DNA of 64,000 bases from Pseudomonas japonica (GCF_013522925.1 NZ_JAAMQU010000002.1:124001-188000), one strand, 5' to 3'. Shown: positions 38,256 to 49,394, counted from the stretch's first letter. Notes: a model not told the origin generated them from the sequence alone. Program-made: numbers and translations.

Positions 38256-39692
38256 ATGTCCATACCACGCTTGAAATCCTGCCTTTCGCTGTTCGCGGCG
38301 GTACTGATGCTGGGGCAGGTCGTTACCGCCCACGCCGAAGCGCTGCCCGATTTCACAACCCTGGTGGAGCAGGCCTCCCCGGCGGTGGTCAACATCAGCA
38401 CCACGCAGAAGTTGCCCGACCGCGGCGTGGCCGACAGCCAGATGCCTGACCTTCAGGGCCTGCCGCCGATGTTCCGTGAGTTCTTCGAGCGCAACATGCC
38501 ACGCAACAACCCGCGCGCCCCGCGGGGCGATCGCCAGCGCGAAGCGCAATCCCTGGGTTCGGGCTTCATCATTTCGCCTGACGGGTATGTGATGACCAAC
38601 AATCACGTGATCGCCGACGCCGACGAGATCGTGGTGCGGCTGTCCGACCGCAGCGAGCTGAAGGCCAAGCTGGTAGGCACCGACACCCGTACTGACGTGG
38701 CCTTGCTCAAGATCGACGGCAAGAACCTGCCCACGGTGAAGCTCGGCGACTCGGACAAGCTAAAGGTAGGTGAGTGGGTACTGGCCATCGGTTCGCCGTT
38801 CGGCTTCGACCATTCCGTTACCAAAGGCATCGTGAGCGCCAAGGGCCGCACGCTGCCGAACGACTCCTATGTGCCCTTTATCCAGACCGACGTTGCCATC
38901 AACCCCGGTAACTCCGGCGGGCCGCTGTTCAACATGAACGGTGAAGTGGTGGGGATCAACTCGCAGATCTTCACCCGCTCCGGTGGCTTCATGGGCCTGT
39001 CGTTCGCGATCCCGATCGACGTTGCCCTGGATGTTTCCAATCAGCTGAAGAAAGACGGCAAAGTCAGCCGCGGCTGGCTGGGTGTGGTTATCCAGGAAGT
39101 GAACAAGGACCTGGCCGAGTCGTTCGGCCTTGATAAGCCGGCCGGTGCGCTGGTTGCCCAGGTGATGCAGGACGGTCCTGCCGCCAAGGGTGGCTTGCAG
39201 GTGGGTGATGTGATCCTGAGCATGAATGGCCAACCGATCATCATGTCGGCAGACCTGCCGCATCTGGTCGGCGGGCTGAAAGCGGGTGCCAAGGCCTCGC
39301 TGGAGATCATTCGCGACGGCAAGCGGCAGAACCTGGACCTTACCGTGGGCGCGCTACCCGAGGATGAGGACATGGAGACGGCCACCGACGCCGACGGCCA
39401 GCCCGAGCGCAGCAGCAACCGCCTGGGCGTGGCTGTTGCAGACCTCACCGACGAGCAGAAAAAAGCCGCCGACCTCAAGGGTGGCGTGTTGATCAAGGAC
39501 GTGCAGGACGGCCCTGCGGCCATGATCGGCCTGCAGCCTGGCGATGTGATCACTCACCTGAACAACCAGGCGATCACCTCCGCCAAGCAGTTCACTGACG
39601 TAGCCAAGGGCTTGCCAAAGAACCGCTCGGTGTCCATGCGCGTCCTGCGCCAAGGCCGTGCGAGCTTCATTACCTTCAAGCTGGCCGAGTAA
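38256..39692 (+). CDS. mucD: MucD, periplasmic DegP-type serine protease/chaperone
   Basis: A 478-residue DegP/HtrA protease: signal peptide ending TAHAEA, catalytic His (TNNHVIAD), Asp (RTDVALLKI) and Ser (NPGNSGGPL), then two PDZ domains. It degrades or refolds damaged periplasmic proteins and restrains AlgU activation. The ATG at 38256 has GGGAG upstream; an open extension back to 38142 has no signal-peptide character. The 255 bases after mucB, where mucC lies in P. aeruginosa, contain no MucC-like sequence. A TATAAA at 38067 may be part of a separate mucD promoter. Confidence 0.95.
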   Translation: MSIPRLKSCLSLFAAVLMLGQVVTAHAEALPDFTTLVEQASPAVVNISTTQKLPDRGVADSQMPDLQGLPPMFREFFERNMPRNNPRAPRGDRQREAQSLGSGFIISPDGYVMTNNHVIADADEIVVRLSDRSELKAKLVGTDTRTDVALLKIDGKNLPTVKLGDSDKLKVGEWVLAIGSPFGFDHSVTKGIVSAKGRTLPNDSYVPFIQTDVAINPGNSGGPLFNMNGEVVGINSQIFTRSGGFMGLSFAIPIDVALDVSNQLKKDGKVSRGWLGVVIQEVNKDLAESFGLDKPAGALVAQVMQDGPAAKGGLQVGDVILSMNGQPIIMSADLPHLVGGLKAGAKASLEIIRDGKRQNLDLTVGALPEDEDMETATDADGQPERSSNRLGVAVADLTDEQKKAADLKGGVLIKDVQDGPAAMIGLQPGDVITHLNNQAITSAKQFTDVAKGLPKNRSVSMRVLRQGRASFITFKLAE

Positions 39693-39701
39693 TGGGTTGA
39701 G

Positions 39702-39766
39702 ATGTTCGCGGGCTTTGCCCGCTCCTGCAGGGCTCTCCCCCCAGGGGAGCCCTGGCCCGCGAACAT
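39702..39766. repeat. Large nested hairpin after mucD
   Basis: Outer arms ATGTTCGCGGGC and GCCCGCGAACAT are perfect over 12 bases; an inner pair AGGGCTCTCCCC/GGGGAGCCCT stacks inside. The outer sequence resembles pseudomonad REP units. It may end algU-mucD transcripts before lepA. Confidence 0.75.
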
Positions 39767-39866
39767 GCCAACCATCGAAGGTTGCCTCATAGGCCACGGC
39801 ATCAGGTACAATGCCCGGCTATTTTTTGTCGGGCGTCCGGCCCAAGGCCTTTTTGAGTGCTGATCC

Positions 39867-41663
39867 GTGAGTGATTTGAGTCATATCCGCAATTTCTCCA
39901 TCATCGCCCACATCGACCACGGCAAGTCGACCCTGGCCGATCGGTTCATCCAGATGTGCGGCGGCCTCGCCGATCGCGAGATGGAAGCGCAGGTCCTCGA
40001 TTCGATGGACCTGGAGCGTGAGCGCGGCATCACCATCAAGGCCCACAGTGTCACCCTTCACTACAAAGCGAAGGATGGTAAAACCTACCAGCTCAATTTC
40101 ATCGATACCCCCGGTCACGTCGACTTCACCTATGAAGTCAGCCGCTCCCTTGCCGCCTGCGAAGGCGCATTGCTGGTAGTGGATGCCGGCCAGGGTGTCG
40201 AGGCGCAATCCGTTGCCAACTGCTACACCGCCATCGAGCAGGGCCTGGAAGTAATGCCCGTGCTCAACAAGATGGACCTTCCCCAGGCCGATCCGGACCG
40301 GGTGAAGGACGAGATCGAGAAAATCATCGGCATCGACGCCACTGATGCCGTGGCCTGCAGTGCCAAGAGCGGCATGGGCGTGGACGAAGTGCTCGAGCGC
40401 CTGGTGCAAACCATTCCGGCGCCCGAGGGCAATATCGAGGCGCCGTTGCAGGCCCTGATCATCGACTCCTGGTTCGACAACTACCTGGGTGTGGTATCGC
40501 TGGTGCGGGTACGTCACGGCCGGGTGAAGAAGGGCGACAAGATCCTCGTCAAGTCCACGGGTAAAACCCACTTGGTGGACAGCGTGGGCGTATTCACCCC
40601 CAAGCACACCCCAACGGCGGACCTCAAGGCCGGCGAAGTGGGCTTCATCATCGGCAGCATCAAGGACATTCATGGCGCGCCCGTGGGTGACACCCTTACC
40701 CTTTCTACCACGCCGGACGTGGAAGTGCTCCCCGGGTTCAAGCGGATCCAGCCTCAGGTTTACGCCGGGCTGTTCCCGACCACCTCGGACGATTTCGAGG
40801 ACTTCCGCGAAGCCCTGCAAAAGCTGACCCTCAACGATTCGTCGCTGCAATACCAGCCCGAAAGTTCCGACGCCCTGGGCTTCGGCTTCCGTTGCGGGTT
40901 CCTCGGCATGCTGCACATGGAGATCATCCAGGAGCGCCTGGAGCGCGAATACGACCTGGACCTGATCACCACTGCGCCGAGCGTTATCTACGAAGTGAAG
41001 ATGAAGACCGGCGAGACGATCTACATCGACAACCCGTCCAAGCTTCCAGATGTGTCGTCGGTGGAAGATTTCCGCGAGCCGATCGTCGAAGCCACCATTC
41101 TTGTGCCTCAGGAGCACTTGGGTAACGTCATCACGCTGTGCATCGAAAAACGCGGCGTGCAGCGTGACATGCAGTTCCTCGGTAGCCAGGTGCAGGTGCG
41201 GTACGACCTGCCTATGAACGAGGTGGTGCTGGACTTCTTCGACCGCCTCAAGTCCACCAGCCGCGGCTATGCATCGCTCGATTACCACTTCGCTCGTTAC
41301 CAGTCGGCCAACCTGGTGAAGCTCGATGTGTTGATCAACGGCGACAAGGTCGATGCGCTGGCACTGATCGTTCACCGCGACAACGCCCACTACAAGGGCC
41401 GCGCGCTGACCGAAAAAATGAAAGAGCTGATCCCTCGGCAGATGTTCGACGTCGCGATCCAGGCAGCCATTGGCGGCCAGATCATTGCCCGAACCACCGT
41501 CAAGGCGCTCCGGAAAAACGTTCTGGCCAAGTGCTACGGTGGTGACGTGAGCCGTAAGCGCAAGCTGCTTGAAAAGCAGAAGGCCGGTAAAAAGCGTATG
41601 AAACAGGTCGGTAATGTGGAAATTCCACAAGAAGCCTTCCTCGCCGTGCTCAGGTTGGAATAA
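39867..41663 (+). CDS. lepA: Elongation factor 4
   Basis: A 598-residue translational GTPase, EF4, which remodels stalled or mistranslocated ribosomes. The GTP-binding motifs are [14 protein letters not shown] and NKMD; the LepA-specific C-terminal domain follows. It begins at GTG 39867 ([10 protein letters not shown]). A -10-like TACAAT lies at 39807. lepB follows after nine bases, the classical lepA-lepB order. Confidence 0.97.
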   Translation: MSDLSHIRNFSIIAHIDHGKSTLADRFIQMCGGLADREMEAQVLDSMDLERERGITIKAHSVTLHYKAKDGKTYQLNFIDTPGHVDFTYEVSRSLAACEGALLVVDAGQGVEAQSVANCYTAIEQGLEVMPVLNKMDLPQADPDRVKDEIEKIIGIDATDAVACSAKSGMGVDEVLERLVQTIPAPEGNIEAPLQALIIDSWFDNYLGVVSLVRVRHGRVKKGDKILVKSTGKTHLVDSVGVFTPKHTPTADLKAGEVGFIIGSIKDIHGAPVGDTLTLSTTPDVEVLPGFKRIQPQVYAGLFPTTSDDFEDFREALQKLTLNDSSLQYQPESSDALGFGFRCGFLGMLHMEIIQERLEREYDLDLITTAPSVIYEVKMKTGETIYIDNPSKLPDVSSVEDFREPIVEATILVPQEHLGNVITLCIEKRGVQRDMQFLGSQVQVRYDLPMNEVVLDFFDRLKSTSRGYASLDYHFARYQSANLVKLDVLINGDKVDALALIVHRDNAHYKGRALTEKMKELIPRQMFDVAIQAAIGGQIIARTTVKALRKNVLAKCYGGDVSRKRKLLEKQKAGKKRMKQVGNVEIPQEAFLAVLRLE

Positions 41664-41672
41664 TCAGGTCCT

Positions 41673-42530
41673 ATGTCTCTTAACTTCCCGCTGTTGTTGG
41701 TTATCCTCGTGGCCGTGTGTGGCCTGCTGGGTCTGCTCGACCTCGTTATCTACGCACCGCGGCGGCGCACTGCCATTGCGAATTACCAGGGCAGCGTGGC
41801 TCAACCCGAGCCCGCCGTGCTGGATCAACTGAACAAGGAGCCGCTGCTGATCGAGTACGGCAAGTCCTTCTTCCCGGTGCTGTTCATCGTGCTGGTGCTG
41901 CGTTCGTTCCTGGTCGAGCCCTTCCAGATCCCCTCGGGGTCGATGAAGCCTACGCTGGAAGTGGGCGATTTCATTCTGGTGAACAAGTTCTCGTATGGCA
42001 TTCGCCTGCCCGTGCTGGACACCAAGGTGATCCCGATCGGCGATCCGCAACGCGGCGATGTGATGGTGTTCCGCTACCCAAGCGATCCTTCCGTCAATTA
42101 CATCAAGCGCGTGATCGGCGTGCCGGGCGACACCATCCGCTACACGTCGGACAAGCACCTCTATGTCAACGACGCTCTGGTGGACGAACAGATGGTGGGC
42201 ACCACCTTCGACCCGCACCTGGGCGAAGTTGGGGTATACAAAGAGCGCATCGGCGACGTGGAGCACTTGATCCATCAGCAGATGGCGACCTACCGCATGC
42301 TCCCCGGCGGGCAGTGGACTGTACCGGCCGATCACTACTTCATGATGGGCGATAACCGGGACAACTCCAACGACAGCCGTTACTGGGACGATCCGCGTAT
42401 TCCCAAGGACCTCCTTGGCATGGTTCCTGACCACAATATCGTCGGCAAGGCCTTCGCGGTCTGGATGAGCTGGCCGGAACCGAAGATGCGCCACCTGCCC
42501 ACGCTGGATCGGGTCGGCCTCATCAAGTAA
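41673..42530 (+). CDS. lepB: Signal peptidase I
   Basis: A 285-residue inner-membrane protease that removes Sec signal peptides. It has N-terminal membrane segments (residues 4-24 and about 65-82). The catalytic Ser lies in PSGSMKPTLEVGDF, the Lys in YIKRVIGVPGD, and the GDNRDNSNDSRYWG-type box is present as MMGDNRDNSNDSRYW. All active residues are intact. Confidence 0.96.
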   Translation: MSLNFPLLLVILVAVCGLLGLLDLVIYAPRRRTAIANYQGSVAQPEPAVLDQLNKEPLLIEYGKSFFPVLFIVLVLRSFLVEPFQIPSGSMKPTLEVGDFILVNKFSYGIRLPVLDTKVIPIGDPQRGDVMVFRYPSDPSVNYIKRVIGVPGDTIRYTSDKHLYVNDALVDEQMVGTTFDPHLGEVGVYKERIGDVEHLIHQQMATYRMLPGGQWTVPADHYFMMGDNRDNSNDSRYWDDPRIPKDLLGMVPDHNIVGKAFAVWMSWPEPKMRHLPTLDRVGLIK

Positions 42531-42544
42531 CCCCTGGGGAGAAA

Positions 42545-42564
42545 GCTGCCAGGCGCCTGGCAGC
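42545..42564. terminator. Perfect palindrome after lepB
   Basis: GCTGCCAGGCGCCTGGCAGC is a 20-base perfect inverted repeat 15 bases after the lepB stop, flanked by GAAA and CTTTCC. It could act as a weak terminator or attenuator before the DUF4845-rnc genes. Confidence 0.55.
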
Positions 42565-42596
42565 CTTTCCGGGCAATCGTCGGGCGAGGGTCTAGC

Positions 42597-42974
42597 ATGA
42601 ATGCATTACGCTCCCAGCAGGGGCTATCGTTGGTTGGCGGCCTGGTGCTGCTGGTAGCGGTGAGCCTTGTGACCATCGCTGGCCTGCGAGTAGGCCCGCA
42701 TTACATGGATTACTGGGCCATCAGGAAAGCGATGGACAAGGCTGCCAGCGATCCGACAGTGAAGGTCGGGGACGCCGACGAATATTTCGACTATGTGGGC
42801 CGCAGTTTGCAGGTCAATAACATCCGGGATCTGGATTTGAAAAGAGCGTTGAACATCACTGAACAGCAGGGCGGGCTTCTTGCCCGGTTGGCTTACGAGC
42901 GGCGCGAGCACCTGCTGGGCAACATCGACCTGGTAGTGAGTTTCGATCATCAAGCCAGCGTGCGTGTGCCGTGA
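42597..42974 (+). CDS. DUF4845-domain membrane protein
   Basis: A 125-residue protein with an N-terminal type-IV-pilin-like start ([30 protein letters not shown]) giving one membrane helix, then a small periplasmic domain. DUF4845 genes sit between lepB and rnc throughout pseudomonads. The function is unknown. Its stop overlaps the rnc GTG start by four bases (GTGA). Confidence 0.9.
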   Translation: MNALRSQQGLSLVGGLVLLVAVSLVTIAGLRVGPHYMDYWAIRKAMDKAASDPTVKVGDADEYFDYVGRSLQVNNIRDLDLKRALNITEQQGGLLARLAYERREHLLGNIDLVVSFDHQASVRVP

Positions 42975-43663
42975 GCCAGTCGCCTCTCAATCGTCTCGAG
43001 CGCCAGCTCGGCTACACCTTCAAGAACAAGGATCTGATGCTGCTGGCGCTGACGCACCGCAGTTTCGCGGGTCGCAACAATGAACGCCTCGAGTTCCTGG
43101 GGGACGCGATCCTCAATTTCGTGGCCGGCGAATCCCTCTACGACCGCTTCCCCCAGGCCCGGGAAGGCCAGCTGTCCCGCCTGCGCGCCCGCCTCGTCAA
43201 GGGCGAAACCCTGGCGGTGCTGGCCCGGGGTTTCGACCTGGGCGAATACCTGCGGCTGGGCTCGGGTGAGCTCAAAAGCGGTGGCTTCCGCCGTGAATCC
43301 ATACTGGCTGATGCTCTGGAGGCGTTGATCGGGGCCATCTACCTGGATGCCGACATGGACACCGCACGCGAGCGCGTGCTGGCCTGGCTTACGAACGAGT
43401 TCGAAAGCCTTACCCTGGTCGACACCAACAAGGACCCGAAAACCCGGCTGCAGGAATTTTTGCAGTCCCGTGCCTGTGAATTGCCTCGATACGAAGTGGT
43501 CGACATTCAGGGTGAACCGCATTGCCGTACCTTCTTCGTGGAATGCGAAGTGGCTTTGCTCAATGAAAAAAGCCGGGGTCAGGGCGTCAGTCGGCGTATC
43601 GCCGAACAGGTCGCCGCCGCGGCTGCCCTGATCGCACTCGGCGTGGAGAATGGCAATGACTGA
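42971..43663 (+). CDS. rnc: Ribonuclease III
   Basis: A 230-residue double-strand-specific RNase with the signature [13 protein letters not shown], catalytic Glu and Asp residues in the [15 protein letters not shown] region, and a C-terminal dsRNA-binding domain ([11 protein letters not shown] to AAAALI). It starts at GTG 42971. The last codons overlap era. Confidence 0.96.
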   Translation: MSQSPLNRLERQLGYTFKNKDLMLLALTHRSFAGRNNERLEFLGDAILNFVAGESLYDRFPQAREGQLSRLRARLVKGETLAVLARGFDLGEYLRLGSGELKSGGFRRESILADALEALIGAIYLDADMDTARERVLAWLTNEFESLTLVDTNKDPKTRLQEFLQSRACELPRYEVVDIQGEPHCRTFFVECEVALLNEKSRGQGVSRRIAEQVAAAAALIALGVENGND

Positions 43664-44558
43664 TATTCCGGCAACCCGTTGCGGCTACGTGGCCATCGTC
43701 GGCCGGCCCAACGTCGGCAAATCCACGCTGATCAACCATATTCTCGGGCAAAAGCTGGCGATCACCTCGCGCAAGCCGCAAACCACGCGGCACACCATGC
43801 TGGGTATCAAGACCGAAGGCCATGTGCAGGCGATTTATGTCGACACCCCCGGCATGCACAAGGATAACGACAAGGCGCTTAACCGCTACATGAACAAAAC
43901 CGCCTCCGCCGCCCTCAAGGACGTGGACGTGGTGATCTTTGTAGTGGACCGTACCCGCTGGACCGACGAGGATCAGATGGTCCTCGAGCGCGTGCAGTAC
44001 GTCGAAGGCCCGGTGATCCTGGCGATCAACAAGACCGACCGGCTGGAAGACAAGGCCGCGCTCATTCCGCATCTGGAATGGCTGCAAAAGCAGCTGCCCA
44101 AGGCCGAAGTGGTACCGATCTCGGCGCAGCAGGGCCATAACCTCGACACCCTCGAGGCGCTGATCGGCAATTACCTGCCTGAGAACGACCATTTCTTCCC
44201 CGAAGACCAGATCACCGATCGCAGCAGCCGCTTCCTCGCCGCTGAACTGGTACGCGAGAAGATCATGCGCCAGCTGGGCGCCGAGCTTCCCTACCAGATC
44301 ACCGTCGAGATCGAAGAATTCAAGCAGCAAGGCGCTACCTTGCACATCCATGCCTTGATCCTGGTAGAGCGTGACGGCCAGAAGAAGATCATCATCGGGG
44401 ACAAGGGCGAGCGCATCAAACGCATCGGCATGGAAGCGCGCAAGGACATGGAGCAGATGTTCGACGCCAAGGTGATGCTCAACCTGTGGGTGAAAGTGAA
44501 GGGCGGTTGGTCCGATGACGAACGCGCACTGCGCTCCCTTGGCTACGGCGACGTCTGA
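43656..44558 (+). CDS. era: Era GTPase
   Basis: A 300-residue GTPase for 16S rRNA maturation and 30S assembly. It has [13 protein letters not shown] and NKTD motifs and a C-terminal KH domain ([21 protein letters not shown]). The ATG at 43656 is preferred because GGAG lies eight bases before it; the ATG at 43650 is too close to that site. Confidence 0.96.
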   Translation: MTDIPATRCGYVAIVGRPNVGKSTLINHILGQKLAITSRKPQTTRHTMLGIKTEGHVQAIYVDTPGMHKDNDKALNRYMNKTASAALKDVDVVIFVVDRTRWTDEDQMVLERVQYVEGPVILAINKTDRLEDKAALIPHLEWLQKQLPKAEVVPISAQQGHNLDTLEALIGNYLPENDHFFPEDQITDRSSRFLAAELVREKIMRQLGAELPYQITVEIEEFKQQGATLHIHALILVERDGQKKIIIGDKGERIKRIGMEARKDMEQMFDAKVMLNLWVKVKGGWSDDERALRSLGYGDV

Positions 44559-44573
44559 CCTGCGCGCACGCCC

Positions 44574-45257
44574 ATGAGCGGCACGCTGCCGCAGCCGGCC
44601 TACGTACTGCACGCCCGGCCGTACAGGGAAACCAGCGCGTTAGTGGACTTCCTCACACCGGGCGGGCGGCTGCGTGGCGTATTGCGCGGCGCCAGGGGCA
44701 AGGCGGGCAGCCTGGCCCGGCCCTTCGTACCGCTTGTGGTGGAGTTTCGTGGCAAGGGCGAGCTGCGCAGCGTAGGGCGGCTCGAAGGCGCCGGCACCAG
44801 CCCATGGCTTGTAGGCGAAGCGCTGTTCAGCGGCTTGTACCTGAACGAGCTGTTGGTACGCCTGCTGCCCTTCGAAGCCCCACATCCGGCGCTCTACGAC
44901 CACTACGGCCTTACGCTCGAGGCACTGGCGCAGGGGCGCCCGCTTGAGCCGCTGCTGCGGGCTTTCGAATGGCGTTTGCTGGACGAACTGGGCTATGCCT
45001 TTGCGCTGGATACCGACAGCAACGGTAGCCCGGTGGTGAGCGACGGGCTGTATCGGCTAAGTGTGGACGAAGGCCTGGAGCGGGTGTTCAGTTTTGCCCC
45101 AGGGTTATTCCACGGCGCGGACCTTCTGGCCATGGCCACGGCAGACTGGAGCGCCGCGGGTGCGTTGCTGGCGGCCAAGCGCCTCATGCGCCAGGCGCTG
45201 GCCGCCCATCTCGGCGGCAAACCGCTGATGAGCCGGGAACTGTTCCGCCGGCCGTAA
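44574..45257 (+). CDS. recO: RecO, DNA repair protein
   Basis: A 227-residue RecO with the N-terminal OB fold ([36 protein letters not shown]) and helical C-terminal domain. It loads RecA onto SSB-coated single-stranded DNA with RecR and RecF. The gene order rnc-era-recO-pdxJ is standard. Confidence 0.95.
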   Translation: MSGTLPQPAYVLHARPYRETSALVDFLTPGGRLRGVLRGARGKAGSLARPFVPLVVEFRGKGELRSVGRLEGAGTSPWLVGEALFSGLYLNELLVRLLPFEAPHPALYDHYGLTLEALAQGRPLEPLLRAFEWRLLDELGYAFALDTDSNGSPVVSDGLYRLSVDEGLERVFSFAPGLFHGADLLAMATADWSAAGALLAAKRLMRQALAAHLGGKPLMSRELFRRP

Positions 45258-45332
45258 GGCCCTTGCTATTCGCTTCCTACAACACCCCGCCGCCACGTAT
45301 CCTTGGCTGATCTACTGCCAGGGAGCTTTTCC

Positions 45333-46085
45333 GTGACCACCAGCAACCGCATTCTTCTGGGCGTGAACATCGATCACGTCGCCACACTGCGCCAGGCGCG
45401 GGGCACGCGCTACCCGGACCCGGTCAAGGCTGCGCTCGATGCCGAGCAGGCAGGCGCCGATGGCATTACCGTGCACCTGCGCGAAGACCGCCGGCACATT
45501 CAGGAGCGCGACGTATTGCTGCTGAAGGAGGTGCTGCAAACCCGCATGAACTTCGAGATGGGTGTGACCGAGGCCATGCTCGAATTCGCGGAAAAGCTGC
45601 AACCTGCCCATGTGTGTCTGGTGCCTGAAACCCGTCAGGAGCTCACCACTGAAGGTGGCCTGGACGTGGCGGGTCAGGAAGCCCGGATCAAGGCGGCGGT
45701 AGATCGGCTCAGCGCGGTGGGGAGTGAAGTGTCCCTGTTCATCGATGCCGACCCGGCGCAGATCGAAGCCTCTGCCAGGGTAGGGGCACCGGCAATCGAG
45801 TTGCACACCGGGCGCTATGCCGATGCCCATACGCCGGAAGAAGCCGCTATTGAATTACAACGTATTGCCGACGGGGTCGCCCAAGGCCGGAACCTTGGCC
45901 TGATCGTGAATGCCGGCCATGGCCTGCACTACCACAATGTGGAGCCTATCGCGGCCATCTGCGGCATCAACGAGCTGAACATCGGCCATGCCCTGGTTGC
46001 ACACGCCTTGTTCGTGGGTTTCCCGGCTGCGGTCGCGGAGATGAAAGCGCTGATCGTGGACGCTGCGGAGCGTGCCCGCTGCTGA
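45333..46085 (+). CDS. pdxJ: Pyridoxine 5'-phosphate synthase
   Basis: A 250-residue TIM-barrel enzyme that joins deoxyxylulose phosphate and aminoacetone phosphate in vitamin B6 synthesis. Motifs include [28 protein letters not shown] and [10 protein letters not shown]. The GTG at 45333 has GGGAG seven bases upstream; a longer frame to 45303 is unlikely. Confidence 0.96.
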   Translation: MTTSNRILLGVNIDHVATLRQARGTRYPDPVKAALDAEQAGADGITVHLREDRRHIQERDVLLLKEVLQTRMNFEMGVTEAMLEFAEKLQPAHVCLVPETRQELTTEGGLDVAGQEARIKAAVDRLSAVGSEVSLFIDADPAQIEASARVGAPAIELHTGRYADAHTPEEAAIELQRIADGVAQGRNLGLIVNAGHGLHYHNVEPIAAICGINELNIGHALVAHALFVGFPAAVAEMKALIVDAAERARC

Positions 46086-46092
46086 TCCCTGA

Positions 46093-46120
46093 AAGGAGCG
46101 CCGCGCAGGCAGCGCTCCTT
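46093..46120. terminator. Hairpin between convergent pdxJ and nadE
   Basis: AAGGAGCGC and GCGCTCCTT form a nine-base stem with a 10-base loop between the two stop codons. It probably ends transcription from both sides. Confidence 0.65.
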
Positions 46121-46128
46121 GAACGGCA

Positions 46129-46959
46129 TTACTCGGGGGCGTAGGGCTGGCGACGTTTGTGAGCGGTCTTGTCGTAGGTGCGAACAATGATGTCGTACGC
46201 GTCGTCCCGCACGGTCTCGCCATGGAGGAACGCGTCGATTTCCTTGTAGCTTACGCCATGGGCATCTTCATCCGGCTTGCCTGGAGTGAGTTCTTCCAGG
46301 TCAGCAGTCGGGACCTTGAGGTACAGTTTTTCCGCCGCACCCAGGTATTTTGCGATTTCGCGAACCTGGCCCTTTACCAGCCCCTCCAGTGGCGTGAGGT
46401 CACAGGCGCCGTCACCAAACTTGGTAAAGAAGCCCATCACCGCTTCGGCGGCGTGGTCGGTACCGATGACCAGCCCGTCGTTGGCATTGGCGATGGCATA
46501 TTGCGCCACCATGCGCATGCGGGCCTTGGTATTGCCGCGCACGAAGTCACGACGGGCATCGGTCAGCTTCGAGACAGCGTCCAACTCTGCATCCAGGCCT
46601 TTTACGGCGTCGGCAATGTTCACCGTGACTTCCTCGTCGGCCTTCACGAACTTCATCGCGGCCGCTGCGTCGTCCTCGTCATGCTGCTGGCCGTAGGGCA
46701 GGCGCACCGCGATAAAGCGATAACCGGCGTCGCCGGTCTCTTCCCTCAGCTCCTCTACTGCCAACTGAGCCAGACGGCCCGCCGTGCTGGAGTCCACGCC
46801 GCCACTGATGCCCAGTACCAATACCTTGAGGCCGGCATTACGCAGGGTTTGCTTGATGAACGCCTTGCGCCGTTCTACTTCGGCGGCCAGCGCGGCTTCA
46901 TCGGCAAACGGGGGAATGACATTCAGCGCAGCGGCGATTTCGGCCTGGCGGTTGCTCAT
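46129..46959 (-). CDS. nadE: NH3-dependent NAD synthetase
   Basis: A 276-residue enzyme that converts nicotinate adenine dinucleotide to NAD using ammonia and ATP. It has the ATP-pyrophosphatase motif GISGGVDSS, the [13 protein letters not shown] region and [25 protein letters not shown]. There is no glutaminase domain. The ATG at 46959 ([10 protein letters not shown]) is preferred over an open extension to 47010. Confidence 0.95.
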   Translation of the reverse strand: MSNRQAEIAAALNVIPPFADEAALAAEVERRKAFIKQTLRNAGLKVLVLGISGGVDSSTAGRLAQLAVEELREETGDAGYRFIAVRLPYGQQHDEDDAAAAMKFVKADEEVTVNIADAVKGLDAELDAVSKLTDARRDFVRGNTKARMRMVAQYAIANANDGLVIGTDHAAEAVMGFFTKFGDGACDLTPLEGLVKGQVREIAKYLGAAEKLYLKVPTADLEELTPGKPDEDAHGVSYKEIDAFLHGETVRDDAYDIIVRTYDKTAHKRRQPYAPE

Positions 46960-47073
46960 CGGGTTCGATCTCCTGTGAGAGCCAGCAAGCTGGCAAAGAA
47001 CTATAGACACGGTAGGAGCTTACCTTGATCCGTGGGAATGCGCCCAATAGTGCTTGGCCCTGGCCGCTCGCGC

Positions 47074-48030
47074 TTACTTGCGTGCCGTTATCACCGCCCG
47101 CATGGGCGCTGGCAAGCCTTCCACGGTTTTGCTGTGGTCTTCCGGGTCGAGGAAGTGTTCGAGGGACTGGTAGCGCATCCAGTCGGTGCTGCGCTGCTCG
47201 TCGGGAGTGGTATAGCTCACATCCACGCACTTCACGTCCCGGAAGCCGGCGCGACGCACCCACAGTTCCAAAGCCGCCACCGAGGGCAGGAACCACACGT
47301 TACGCATTTGCGCGTAACGATCCTCGGGCACCAGCACCTGCTGTTCGTCGCCACGTACCACCAGGGTTTCCAACACTAGTTCGCCGCCTTTTACCAGGCA
47401 GTCCTTCAGTGCGAACAAGTGGTCGATGGGCGAACGACGGTGGTACAGCACGCCCATGGAGAATACCGTGTCGAAGCCCTGAAGGTTGGGCGGAAGGTCT
47501 TCCAGCGCCAGTGGCAAGTGCCAGGCAGGCAAGCCCGGCAGATACTGGCTCAGGGCCTGGAACTGGCAAAAGAACAGCCAGTTGGGGTCGATGCCGATCA
47601 CGCTTTCGGCGCCAGCGCCGAGCATCCGCCATTGGTAATAGCCATTGCCGCAGCCTACATCCAGCACCCGCTTGCCGTTCAGGTCCAGGTGCGGCGCCAC
47701 TCGGGCCCATTTCCAGTCCGAGCGCCACTCGGTGTTCACGTGTACGCCGAACAGGTTGAATGGCCCCTTGCGCCATGGGGAAAGGCCCATCAGCGCGTCG
47801 TGCAGGCGCTGCCGGGTAGCGTCATCGCATTCGCCGTCGAGGGTTACACTGCTGGCGAGGTCCACCGCATTGGCGTGCAGCTCCGGTAACGCGGCAAGCG
47901 CCTTTTGCCAGCGCTCCAGGTCGCCGTGGCCTTTTTCCATGCGCGTGTCGAGGTCGGCCTGCAGGCCATTGGCCCATTCGGCCAAGGGCGAACCTGCCAG
48001 GCGGCGGGCGAGGGGGGAGAGGTCGATCAT
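47074..48030 (-). CDS. cmoB: CmoB, tRNA U34 carboxymethyltransferase
   Basis: A 318-residue SAM-fold enzyme that transfers a carboxymethyl group from carboxy-SAM to hydroxyuridine at tRNA position 34. The binding motif is [17 protein letters not shown], followed by [16 protein letters not shown]. Its start overlaps the cmoA stop by four bases, the usual cmoAB pairing. Confidence 0.95.
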   Translation of the reverse strand: MIDLSPLARRLAGSPLAEWANGLQADLDTRMEKGHGDLERWQKALAALPELHANAVDLASSVTLDGECDDATRQRLHDALMGLSPWRKGPFNLFGVHVNTEWRSDWKWARVAPHLDLNGKRVLDVGCGNGYYQWRMLGAGAESVIGIDPNWLFFCQFQALSQYLPGLPAWHLPLALEDLPPNLQGFDTVFSMGVLYHRRSPIDHLFALKDCLVKGGELVLETLVVRGDEQQVLVPEDRYAQMRNVWFLPSVAALELWVRRAGFRDVKCVDVSYTTPDEQRSTDWMRYQSLEHFLDPEDHSKTVEGLPAPMRAVITARK

Positions 48031-48770
48031 GGCAGGGCGATCATCGAAGCGAAGTTAAGGCATTGGAACCAAGGCACCACCTTGGTGAAGCCCGCAGCCA
48101 GCAAGCGTGCACGGTGCTCCTCGAAGCTGTCGGGCTTCATCACATGCTCGATCGCGCTGCGCTTCTGGGAAATTTCCAGTTCGCTGTAGCCGTTGGCACG
48201 CTTGAAATCCACGTGTAGCTCAGTGAGCAGCTCGTGCGCCTGTTCATCCTCGAACCGTAGCTTTTCCGAAAGCAGCAATGCCCCACCCGGTACGATGGCC
48301 TGGCGGATCCGCGACAGCACCTCCAAGCGTTGCCCGGGTGGAATGAACTGCAGGGTGAAGTTCATTGCCACCACCGAGGCTGGCTGAAACTCGAAGCCGA
48401 GAATATCGGTTTCCAGTACCTGAACAGGCAACAGTTCCTGGAACATCGAATCCTGCCCCTGCAGGTATTCACGGCAGCGCTGAACCATGGCCGACGAGTT
48501 ATCGATCGCCACCACATGGCAGCCGTCCTTGCGCACGTGCCGACGCAGTGCCTGCGTCACCGCCCCCAGCGAGGCGCCCAGGTCGTACAGGCAGGTATGG
48601 GGCTGGGCGAAACGCGCGGCCAGTACCCCCAGGTTCTCGACAATCGCCGGGTAGCCAGGTACCGAGCGCTTGATCATATCCGGGAACACCCGTACCACAT
48701 CCTCGTTGAAGACGAAGTCGGGTACCTGGGCCAGGGGTTGGGCGAAAAGACGATCAGGAAGTTCAGACAC
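48027..48770 (-). CDS. cmoA: CmoA, carboxy-S-adenosylmethionine synthase
   Basis: A 247-residue enzyme that makes carboxy-SAM from SAM and prephenate. It has [19 protein letters not shown] and [17 protein letters not shown]. It starts at GTG 48770 ([10 protein letters not shown]). The frame stays open upstream into the palindromic repeat at 48807, but that part is repeat sequence, not protein. The promoter must lie within or across the repeat, or cmoA is read through from the inhibitor gene. Confidence 0.94.
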   Translation of the reverse strand: MSELPDRLFAQPLAQVPDFVFNEDVVRVFPDMIKRSVPGYPAIVENLGVLAARFAQPHTCLYDLGASLGAVTQALRRHVRKDGCHVVAIDNSSAMVQRCREYLQGQDSMFQELLPVQVLETDILGFEFQPASVVAMNFTLQFIPPGQRLEVLSRIRQAIVPGGALLLSEKLRFEDEQAHELLTELHVDFKRANGYSELEISQKRSAIEHVMKPDSFEEHRARLLAAGFTKVVPWFQCLNFASMIALP

Positions 48771-48806
48771 GGGATTCTGCGGGCGTGGCGGGAAAGGCCG
48801 GGATTT

Positions 48807-48922
48807 TACGAGCTTCGAGCGGCAAGCTACAAGCTGCAAGCGAAGGCCGCCATCACGCCGGCCGCTCTTGCTCTTGCTTGCAGCTTAAGGCTTGCCGCTT
48901 GCCGCTCGAAGCTTGCCGCTAC
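48807..48922. repeat. Long imperfect palindromic repeat (copy B)
   Basis: About 115 bases between cmoA and the inhibitor gene, built like copy A at 8481: inverted GAGCTTCGAGCGGCAAGC / GCTTGCCGCTCGAAGC runs around ACGCCGGC. The right end overlaps the last four bases of the inhibitor gene. Confidence 0.75.
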
Positions 48923-49323
48923 ATAACCGTGATATCGCAATCAAAGGCTTGCACGGGCTTCACCTCAGGTGCCCAGGGCTGCTGCAGCACCATCAACAGG
49001 TGGCCCTGCCCCGGGCCTTGCGCACGGTAGCGCCATACCGACTGCCCGGCGGCGCCCACGATGCCGGCGTCTTCGGCGTTGGTGTATACCTCGGGGCCGA
49101 GGCTGCGTAATACGGACTGTGCGGGGTTCTGCAGCAGCCAGCGGTAGCCGGTGGTGGGGTTGCTGGGGAGAGTAACGATCAACAGCTGGCCTTGGGCCAA
49201 TGTGATAGGGCACTGCTGCTGCTTGTTCAGCTCGAACGCAACGGAAGGGTCTGGCGCATGGCGCCCGGCGCAGGCAGTGAGAAGGGCAAGGCTGGCAACA
49301 GCGAAAATACGCAACAAGGGCAT
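48919..49323 (-). CDS. Chagasin-like (I42 family) protease inhibitor lipoprotein
   Basis: A 134-residue protein with a lipobox (LLTAC, Cys at 18). The mature part has the I42 inhibitor loops: NPTTGY (loop 2 motif), a Gly-rich GQSVWRYRAQGPG segment and QQPW near the C-terminus in place of the usual RPW. Such inhibitors block papain-like cysteine proteases. Here it would act in the periplasm or at the outer membrane. The target is not identifiable. Confidence 0.85.
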   Translation of the reverse strand: MPLLRIFAVASLALLTACAGRHAPDPSVAFELNKQQQCPITLAQGQLLIVTLPSNPTTGYRWLLQNPAQSVLRSLGPEVYTNAEDAGIVGAAGQSVWRYRAQGPGQGHLLMVLQQPWAPEVKPVQAFDCDITVM

Positions 49324-49394
49324 CGTCGGAGCATCCTGGCGAAGGCGATGCCCGCCAGCATAGCGCAGGCGGGCAACACGAGTCAGGCGATAAC

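Noticed and set aside
38081..38449. Possible small gene between mucB and mucD, perhaps MucC
   Set aside because: No RseC-like features (no membrane helices, no cysteines in place), no ribosome site, and it overlaps the mucD signal peptide.
39819..41630. 603-codon open frame opposite lepA
   Set aside because: It is an antisense shadow of lepA, with His/Val-rich sequence typical of such mirrors.
48771..48839. Longer N-terminus for cmoA
   Set aside because: The extra residues come from the palindromic repeat; the conserved protein starts at GTG 48770.
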